Part shown: one piece after another, positions 1 to 5,074 of the stretch
Position numbering within the stretch: the first letter of the stretch is position 1
Layout: each line of letters begins with the position of its first letter
From: a bacterium
GTDB lineage: Bacteria; Auribacterota; Auribacteria; Auribacterales; Auribacteraceae
Reading direction: 5' to 3'
Length of the DNA stretch: 6,806 nucleotides
Assembly: GCA_021161885.1 (NCBI GenBank)
Contig: JAGGZS010000112.1
Span: 1-6,806 of the forward strand
Translations under genes and position numbers: made by a program
The notes under the pieces: generated by a model
Told to the model about the DNA's origin: nothing
What the model saw: only the letters and a program-made list of their open reading frames with translations
The model's database searches: none

Positions 1-22
1 GTACAAGATTTTAAAATATCCC

Positions 23-42
23 TAAAAATCCCCCGATTTTTA
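23..42 (+). terminator. Small AT-rich hairpin, possible terminator of a gene off the left edge
   Basis: TAAAAATC (23-30) and GATTTTTA (35-42) form a perfect 8-bp stem around a CCCC loop, and the descending arm runs into TTTTTATTT. The shape is that of a short intrinsic terminator, but only one base pair is G-C, so it would be weak. It could end transcription of a plus-strand gene beyond the window edge. A chance AT-rich palindrome is also possible. Confidence 0.3.
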
Positions 43-82
43 TTTATACTGATAAAAAAACAAGCGACCATATAAAAAATGT

Positions 83-109
83 TTGACTTATGAAATAAAG
101 TTTGATAAA
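83..109 (+). promoter_or_regulatory. Candidate sigma70-type promoter of the barrel gene
   Basis: TTGACT at 83-88 matches five of six bases of the -35 consensus. The best -10 candidate is GATAAA at 104-109 with a 15-base spacer; TAAATA at 106-111 gives a 17-base spacer but a poorer match. Transcription would start near 116, leaving about 50 bases of leader before the start codon at 168. The -35 element is convincing and the -10 is not. Confidence 0.35.
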
Positions 110-151
110 TAAAACAATTGCTTTTTATTCCATTTTTTTAACCAAAAATTT

Positions 152-158
152 AAGGAGG
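152..158 (+). promoter_or_regulatory. Strong ribosome binding site that fixes the start of the barrel gene
   Basis: AAGGAGG at 152-158 is a near-complete anti-16S match, nine bases before the ATG at 168. The frame is open upstream to a TTG at 102, but that start has no ribosome binding site and would bury the signal peptide behind 22 extra residues. ATG 168 is therefore preferred. Confidence 0.85.
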
Positions 159-167
159 ATTTGTTTT

Positions 168-968
168 ATGAAATTTTTCCATCGTTTATTTACAGCAGTT
201 ACCGGATTACTTATTTTATCTAATACCGTTTTTGCCGAAGAGCAGAAATCTGTCGAAATATACGATTCCGCAAAAAGCTCAATAAAATATTCCGAACCGC
301 TTGAAGAACATGAAGAACTACTGTTCGCCGACACATTACCCATCCATTTCGGGGCACACGTTTTTTTTATGAGCCATTGGCTTGATGAAGGAACCAATCC
401 GTCGCCGGACGGGATGAACATTCACCAATTTTATTCCGCGAACATTCCCGTTTTTGATATCGTAACATTTGAGTACGAATATTTTCAGGCGGATTACAAC
501 AGGTCTACGCCTCATACGCTTGAACGAGACCATAGCGTATCCGCGACCTTTAAATACAAACTCTTAGAAATAAAACCGTTATGGACATACATTGATATCC
601 CCGAAGACAAAGATTCCGGCGAAATCGGGCTGGCATTATCAATGGACATTTTTTTAAATCCCACTTTCACTGCCAATTACGATTACCGGCAAGAAAAAGG
701 GTATTACTGCGAATGGGGTTTATCCCACAACTTCGACCTTAATGCTCTCGGCACAATAACCCCGTCTATCGCAATGGGTTTAAATTCCCATAAAGGTACG
801 GGAAGCACTTTTCTTACCCACATAGACTGGGGACTCGGTTATTCTTATCCTATCTGGGACTACATAACCATAGTGGGATTTATACACATTACTAAAGGAC
901 TAAAAACAAACGACGGTTACGAAGATATTACGCCTTGGGGCGGATTCGGAATAGATTTTGAATTATAA
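168..968 (+). CDS. Exported protein, predicted outer-membrane beta-barrel, function unknown
   Basis: This encodes a 266-residue protein. It opens with a classical Sec signal peptide: basic MKFFHR, a hydrophobic core at about 7-19, and a probable cleavage after VFA at residue 23. The mature protein starts with an acidic, polar stretch (24-55). From about 58 to the end it alternates aromatic or hydrophobic residues with polar ones and is rich in Tyr, Trp, Phe and Gly, as in transmembrane beta strands. Examples are strands around 125-130, 154-160, 168-174, 178-188 and 218-226. It ends GGFGIDFEL, where F, I, F and L alternate like an outer-membrane beta-signal, although the last residue is Leu rather than the usual Phe. 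The region 168-245 resembles uncharacterised secreted barrel proteins seen in Elusimicrobia, Omnitrophica and Verrucomicrobia, recalled rather than searched. There is no catalytic motif, and it faces ftsH convergently. A role in the envelope or as a pore is inference. Confidence 0.8.
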   Translation: MKFFHRLFTAVTGLLILSNTVFAEEQKSVEIYDSAKSSIKYSEPLEEHEELLFADTLPIHFGAHVFFMSHWLDEGTNPSPDGMNIHQFYSANIPVFDIVTFEYEYFQADYNRSTPHTLERDHSVSATFKYKLLEIKPLWTYIDIPEDKDSGEIGLALSMDIFLNPTFTANYDYRQEKGYYCEWGLSHNFDLNALGTITPSIAMGLNSHKGTGSTFLTHIDWGLGYSYPIWDYITIVGFIHITKGLKTNDGYEDITPWGGFGIDFEL

Positions 969-1007
969 TTTTTTTTTAATTGAAAAACCACTGAAAAATT
1001 AACCGAC

Positions 1008-1040
1008 AACGCTTCTATTCAATGACAGCTTCGCGTTTTT
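1008..1040. terminator. Weak hairpin in the convergent gap between the barrel gene and ftsH
   Basis: AACGC (1008-1012) can pair with GCGTT (1033-1037) around a 20-base loop. On the plus strand a T run follows directly (1036-1040). On the minus strand the stem is followed at a short distance by TTTTT. Both genes need a terminator in this 91-base gap, and this is the only GC-containing stem I see, but five pairs over a long loop are poor evidence. A second, purely A/T stem (966-973 with 994-1001) is weaker still. Confidence 0.2.
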
Positions 1041-1059
1041 AAAAGGTTAGTTAGATAAA

Positions 1060-3123
1060 TCAGGCTTTTTTATCTTTTTTATCTGATAAATTTTTAGCGG
1101 TTTGCTTCTTAAAAACCTTCGGCTTTTTGGCTTTTGATTCTTTATCCGAAACTTTTTCTGCTTGTTCTTTAATGTCGGTTACAAGCTGTTTATCTGTTTC
1201 AGATTCTTTTTTTGCGGATTTGGTACTGGCATTATCATCAGCGAATTTATCCGCGGAAAAATTTTTAGCAGTCCTTGTTTTTCTGTTATTATATTCTCTG
1301 CCTTCCATTAATGCGTTAAATTCTTCTTTTTCCATAACTTCAACGACAAGAAGCTGTTCAGCTATCAGGTCAAGTTTATCTCGTTGGGAACTAATAATTT
1401 TAAATGCGCTCTGGTAACTTTCATCGATTATACGTCTTATTTCCAAATCAATTTCTTTAGCTGTTTGTTCGCTGAAATTTTTGTCGTCGCTTGTGATATA
1501 TTTTCCTAAAAACACCTGATGTTCAGGAGTACCGTAAGACAAAGGACCTAAGGCTTTGCTCATTCCATAATTACAAACCATTTTACGGGCTATTGAGGTT
1601 GCCCGCTCAATATCATTTTGGGCGCCGGTAGACAACTCTCCAAAAACTATTTCTTCAGCTACTCTGCCGCCCATCATTGTAGAGAGGTCTTCTTTTAATT
1701 TTCTCGCGCTTATAATATGCCTGTCTTCAGCGGGCAAATGCATCGTAAACCCTAACGCTCCGAATCCCCTCGGTATAATAGAAATTTTATGGACAGGATC
1801 GGCATTCGGGCAATTATATCGTACAAGCGCATGCCCCGCTTCATGATAAGCCACATTTTTCTTTTCCTCATCACTTATAATTTTCGATCTGCGTTCAGGA
1901 CCTGCAACGACTCTGTCAATCGCTTCTTCAAAATCAAGCATATCTATTTTCTTTTTTGATCTCCTTGCGGCAAGCAAAGCGGCTTCATTCACCGCATTGG
2001 CAAGATCGGCTCCTGAAAAACCGGGAGTCCTTTGCGCCAAAACTTCGGTAGAAACATCTTTGTTTAACGGTTTACCGCGAAGATGAACTTTTATAATAGC
2101 TTCACGTTCTTTTACATCAGGAGTATCTATTACGACCTGACGGTCAAACCTGCCCGGCCGCAGTAAAGCGGCATCTAACACATCAGGGCGGTTAGTAGCG
2201 GCTATGATAATCACACTGCTGTTTACCTCGAAACCATCCATTTCGACAAGCAATTGGTTCAACGTCTGTTCACGTTCATCGTGCCCGCCGCCTAAACCCG
2301 CTCCGCGCTGACGTCCGACCGCATCGATTTCATCAATAAAAACCAAACATGGCGACTTGGCTTTTGCCTGAACAAAAAGATCACGCACGCGTGAAGCGCC
2401 CACTCCAACGAACATTTCAACAAAATCCGATCCGCTTATTGAAAAAAACGGCACACTCGCTTCACCCGCCACTGCTCTTGCGAGAAGAGTTTTTCCTGTT
2501 CCGGGCAATCCTACAAGCAGAACGCCGCGAGGTATTTTCCCGCCAAGAGTTTGAAACTTTTCCGGTGATTTCAGATATTCAATAATCTCTTGAAGTTCTT
2601 CTTTGGCTTCTTTGCATCCTGCTACATCGTTAAAAGTGGTTTTCGTATTTTTTTCCGCGTAAATTTTAGCTCTGGTTTTCCCGAACGAAAGCACAGACGA
2701 GCCGGTTTTATCCATCTGGCGGGTAATAAAAATCCATATCATTACCATAAGCCCGATGGGGACTATCCATGTGAACAAAAACTGGGCAAACTTGTTTTCC
2801 TTTACCCCCCTGTAAGTTATGCCGTTTTTATCTAAAGCGCTAACTAACCCCAGATCATTAATGGGAATTGTAGAAAACTCGCTGTTATCATCTAATTTAC
2901 CAATAATTTTCTCAGGATAAATAGTTACATCTTTAATACGCTGAGAAGCTACTAATGATTTGAACTCGCTATAAGGGATTTTATTTTCAGGTTTTATCTG
3001 AAATAAAACCTGAAACATAAAAAACACACCTATGATAATAAGAAAAATCCAAAGAGAAAAATTCTTTCGTTTTACCTTGGGTTTACGAGATATATCTTTT
3101 TTTGCCTGCTTTTTGTTGTCCAT
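1060..3123 (-). CDS. ftsH: ATP-dependent zinc metalloprotease FtsH
   Basis: This is a membrane-anchored AAA+ protease that extracts and degrades membrane and short-lived cytosolic proteins as a hexamer. In the 687-residue product, residues 22-41 and 112-133 are membrane helices flanking the periplasmic domain. The AAA+ module has Walker A GLPGTGKT (205-212; the second residue is Leu where Pro is usual), the pore motif with Phe238 (FVG), Walker B with Asp264 and Glu265, and a second region of homology with arginine fingers at about 325 and 328. The protease domain has HEAGH (427-431), with Glu428 as catalytic base and Asp504 as probable third zinc ligand. Residues 611-687 form a low-complexity tail with about 21 lysines, so the protein is longer than E. 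coli FtsH (about 645). ATG 3123 was chosen because AAAAGGA lies 11 bases upstream; the TTG at 3132 would leave only two bases. It has its own promoter and ends in TGA. Confidence 0.98.
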   Translation of the reverse strand: MDNKKQAKKDISRKPKVKRKNFSLWIFLIIIGVFFMFQVLFQIKPENKIPYSEFKSLVASQRIKDVTIYPEKIIGKLDDNSEFSTIPINDLGLVSALDKNGITYRGVKENKFAQFLFTWIVPIGLMVMIWIFITRQMDKTGSSVLSFGKTRAKIYAEKNTKTTFNDVAGCKEAKEELQEIIEYLKSPEKFQTLGGKIPRGVLLVGLPGTGKTLLARAVAGEASVPFFSISGSDFVEMFVGVGASRVRDLFVQAKAKSPCLVFIDEIDAVGRQRGAGLGGGHDEREQTLNQLLVEMDGFEVNSSVIIIAATNRPDVLDAALLRPGRFDRQVVIDTPDVKEREAIIKVHLRGKPLNKDVSTEVLAQRTPGFSGADLANAVNEAALLAARRSKKKIDMLDFEEAIDRVVAGPERRSKIISDEEKKNVAYHEAGHALVRYNCPNADPVHKISIIPRGFGALGFTMHLPAEDRHIISARKLKEDLSTMMGGRVAEEIVFGELSTGAQNDIERATSIARKMVCNYGMSKALGPLSYGTPEHQVFLGKYITSDDKNFSEQTAKEIDLEIRRIIDESYQSAFKIISSQRDKLDLIAEQLLVVEVMEKEEFNALMEGREYNNRKTRTAKNFSADKFADDNASTKSAKKESETDKQLVTDIKEQAEKVSDKESKAKKPKVFKKQTAKNLSDKKDKKA

Positions 3124-3134
3124 TAATTTCAATT

Positions 3135-3141
3135 TCCTTTT
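3135..3141 (-). promoter_or_regulatory. ftsH ribosome binding site
   Basis: On the minus strand AAAAGGA (3141 to 3135) lies 11 bases before ATG 3123. It lies only two bases before the alternative in-frame TTG at 3132, which is too close to be used. It therefore supports the shorter ftsH product. Confidence 0.65.
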
Positions 3142-3191
3142 AGAGACGTTTTATGATAAAAAATTAATATAAAAAAACAATTTATTTTTGA

Positions 3192-3210
3192 GTGTTATAT
3201 TTTATAACAC
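3192..3210. promoter_or_regulatory. Perfect 19-bp palindrome over the ftsH -10 region, candidate operator
   Basis: Read on the minus strand the site is GTGTTATAAAATATAACAC: two perfect 8-base arms (GTGTTATA and TATAACAC) around AAA. The symmetry stops exactly at the GTG/CAC ends. It covers the -10 hexamer and the probable start point of the ftsH promoter, the classic place for a dimeric repressor. It is not a CIRCE element (different arms, 9-base spacer), and I cannot match it confidently to PerR, NrdR or Rex boxes. The regulator is unknown and none is encoded in the window. A transcript hairpin is unlikely to be its role because transcription would start inside or after it. Confidence 0.55.
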
Positions 3211-3230
3211 GTTTCAATCTTAAAAGTCAA
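3201..3230 (-). promoter_or_regulatory. ftsH sigma70-type promoter with extended -10
   Basis: On the minus strand TTGACT (3230 to 3225) and TATAAA (3206 to 3201) are separated by 18 bases. The -10 is preceded by TGT, giving an extended -10 element. The alternative TTATAA register gives a 17-base spacer. Transcription should start near 3194, leaving a leader of about 70 bases that is very AT-rich and shows no riboswitch-like structure. The promoter lies directly downstream of the terminator of the helicase operon, so ftsH is probably transcribed on its own. It shows no sign of a heat-shock sigma32-type sequence. Confidence 0.65.
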
Positions 3231-3256
3231 CATCGGCATACAATAAAACGGTTATC

Positions 3257-3292
3257 AAAAAAAAGAAAGGCCGCGCATACGCACAGCCTTTC
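3257..3292 (-). terminator. Rho-independent terminator of the helicase operon
   Basis: On the minus strand GAAAGGC (3292-3286) pairs perfectly with GCCTTTC (3271-3265). Inside the 14-base loop GCG and CGC can add three more pairs. The stem is followed immediately by eight T residues (3264-3257). It lies 96 bases after the helicase stop codon and just upstream of the ftsH promoter, so it separates the two minus-strand transcription units. On the plus strand the A run precedes the stem, so it works in one direction only. Confidence 0.9.
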
Positions 3293-3310
3293 AGATTCAG
3301 GGGTTGATAC

Positions 3311-3352
3311 TTAGAAGAGACCAAGTACATTAACCTTATCGTCATTAACTTT
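3311..3352 (-). other. 13-codon open stretch next to the terminator, possible gene-end remnant
   Basis: Between the helicase stop and its terminator, one minus-strand frame reads KVNDDKVNVLGLF and then TAA. It is bounded upstream by an in-frame TAA at 3353-3355 and has no start codon of its own. The underlying DNA contains CATTAAC twice (3328-3334 and 3343-3349) at a 15-base period, which is what makes the peptide repeat KVN. It may be the last codons of a deleted gene that once owned the terminator, or simply untranslated sequence. No function is claimed. Confidence 0.12.
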
Positions 3353-3388
3353 TTATGAGTTTAGAAAAAATAAAATTCGAATAAGAAA

Positions 3389-5071
3389 TTAAAAGAGGGT
3401 TTCACCATCGATTATATCATAATTGTAACCTTGTTCGGTCAAAAACAGTTGTCTTTTAGCGGAATATTTCTGGTCTGCTGTTTCACGGGTTATTATTGAA
3501 TAAAAATGAGCGTATTCCCCATCTTTTTTCGGTCTTAAAATCCTGCCGAGCCGCTGGGCTTCTTCCTGTCGTGAACCGAATGTGCCGGATACCTGTATGG
3601 CAACATTCGCGTCGGGCAAATCAATAGAAAAATTCGCTACTTTAGATACTATAAGCAGTTTTATTTCCCCTGTTCTGAATTTAGAATACAATTTCTGGCG
3701 GTCTGCGTTTTTTGTGCTCCCTGTTATAAGTGGCGCATTAAAATGTTCTGATATTTCTCGAAGCTGACTTATAAATTGCCCTATGACAAGTATATTATCC
3801 CCTTTATGGCGTTCATACAATTTTTCTATAACCGGAATTTTTTTCGGGTTCTCGCAAGCTACCCGATACTGTATGCGAGGTGTTGAAATTGCATGCTGCA
3901 TACGCAAATCACTTTTCAAGTTCACACGAATTTCATGACACACGGCTGTCGCTATCCATCCGTCTTTTTCAAGGTCACGCCATGGGATATCGAGTTTTTT
4001 AGGGCCGATTAAGCTGAATACATCGCTTTCATGCCCGTCTTCACGAATCAATGTCGCAGTTAAGCCAAGGCGTCTTGTGCCTTGGATTGACGATGTTATC
4101 CTGAAAACCGGAGCAGGCAGCAGATGAACTTCATCGTAAATAATAAGACCCCATTTTCGGGAATTGAATAAAGAAAAATGCGGGAACTCCGATGTTTTAT
4201 CTTTTCTGTAAGTTAAAATCTGGTAAGTAGATATGGTTATGGGTTTGATTTCTTTTTTTTCACCTGTATATTCGCCGATATCCTTAGCGGATATATCTGT
4301 TTTATCTATTATCTCGTCAATCCACTGTCGAACCGCTATAACATTAGTGCACAAAATAAGCGTCTGCGTTTTAAGCTGATCCATAACCCCAAGCCCGACA
4401 ATAGTTTTACCAGCCCCGCACGGCAAAACAACTACACCCGAACCGCCTCTTACCGAACCGGACTGATAAAAACTGTCAACCGCCTCAACCTGATAATGGC
4501 GTAACCCGAACTTCTTGCCGGTTCGTGTTTCATCAAGAAGTGATATGGAAAAAGGTTCGCCTTCATGGTATCCGGCAATATCCTCTACCGGAAACCCCAT
4601 TTTTACAAGGAGCTGTTTCATTATCCCCCTGTACTGAGATTTAACACTAAGCCTGTTTTTATCAATTACAGCTTCTATATACGGTTGAATAATTTTATAA
4701 TTAATGACTTTTTCGATAAAAAACTCGTCGGCGGAATATAAAATAAGGTTATCATTTCCGTCCTCTTTGATGAATTTAACTTTCCCAAACCTTGATGTGT
4801 ACTCAATAATATCCCTGAGCACATTCTGAGGTACGTCATATCGTGAAAATTTTTTTAAACTGTCTATAATTTCTTCGACGGATAAACCCGATGCGGCGGC
4901 ATTCCATAAAGAAAGCGGGGTTATTCTGTATGTATGAATATGCTCGGGAGACTTTTCCAATTCCGCAAACCCAATGATACTGTTACGGACTTTCTGGTAA
5001 TTAGGGTTATCAACTTCAAGGAGCACTGTTTTATCACCCTGCACAATTAACGGATTATTTTTTCGATGCAT
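3389..5071 (-). CDS. xpb: XPB/Ssl2-family DNA helicase (superfamily 2, 3'-5')
   Basis: This is an ATP-driven DNA translocase of the XPB/Rad25 family, of 560 residues. Residues 6-130 form the XPB N-terminal clutch-like domain (Pfam Helicase_C_3 type), with IHTYRITPLSLWNAAASG at 45-62 and VPQNV at 80-84 as landmarks. Residues 140-180 correspond to the damage-recognition region. The first RecA-like domain carries motif I LPCGAGKT (216-223), the DEVH box (313-316), LTAT (337-340) and the family-specific RED triad (Arg343, Glu344, Asp345). The second carries SKVANFSIDLP (476-486) and motif VI QRLGRILRP (506-514). All residues for ATP hydrolysis are present, so it should be active. Bacterial XPB proteins of this length are known; their role in repair or transcription is poorly defined. 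There is no good ribosome binding site before ATG 5071, so translation is probably coupled to the upstream partner gene. No Bax1-like nuclease, the partner of archaeal XPB, is nearby. Confidence 0.95.
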   Translation of the reverse strand: MHRKNNPLIVQGDKTVLLEVDNPNYQKVRNSIIGFAELEKSPEHIHTYRITPLSLWNAAASGLSVEEIIDSLKKFSRYDVPQNVLRDIIEYTSRFGKVKFIKEDGNDNLILYSADEFFIEKVINYKIIQPYIEAVIDKNRLSVKSQYRGIMKQLLVKMGFPVEDIAGYHEGEPFSISLLDETRTGKKFGLRHYQVEAVDSFYQSGSVRGGSGVVVLPCGAGKTIVGLGVMDQLKTQTLILCTNVIAVRQWIDEIIDKTDISAKDIGEYTGEKKEIKPITISTYQILTYRKDKTSEFPHFSLFNSRKWGLIIYDEVHLLPAPVFRITSSIQGTRRLGLTATLIREDGHESDVFSLIGPKKLDIPWRDLEKDGWIATAVCHEIRVNLKSDLRMQHAISTPRIQYRVACENPKKIPVIEKLYERHKGDNILVIGQFISQLREISEHFNAPLITGSTKNADRQKLYSKFRTGEIKLLIVSKVANFSIDLPDANVAIQVSGTFGSRQEEAQRLGRILRPKKDGEYAHFYSIITRETADQKYSAKRQLFLTEQGYNYDIIDGETLF

Positions 5072-5074
5072 AAT

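Noticed and set aside
125..533. Minus-strand open frames opposite the barrel gene
   Set aside because: They overlap a gene with a signal peptide and a strong ribosome binding site, and their own products have no plausible features.
1127..1417. Plus-strand open frame opposite the 3' end of ftsH
   Set aside because: It lies wholly antisense to the lysine-rich tail and helical end of ftsH; its Ser/Leu-rich product is what the complement of that coding sequence gives, and it has no convincing ribosome binding site.
2349..2835. Two plus-strand open frames opposite the AAA+ and N-terminal parts of ftsH
   Set aside because: Both are antisense to strongly conserved FtsH coding sequence and show no recognisable protein features.
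3192..3210. Reading the ftsH palindrome as a terminator or CIRCE element
   Set aside because: The stem is nearly all A/T with no following T run in the right place, and neither arm sequence nor spacer matches CIRCE.
3355..3384. Nine-codon plus-strand frame (MSLEKIKFE)
   Set aside because: Too short, no ribosome binding site, and located in the untranslated end of the helicase transcript.
3582..3767. Plus-strand 61-codon frame opposite the helicase
   Set aside because: It is antisense to conserved helicase motifs V and VI; a shadow frame.
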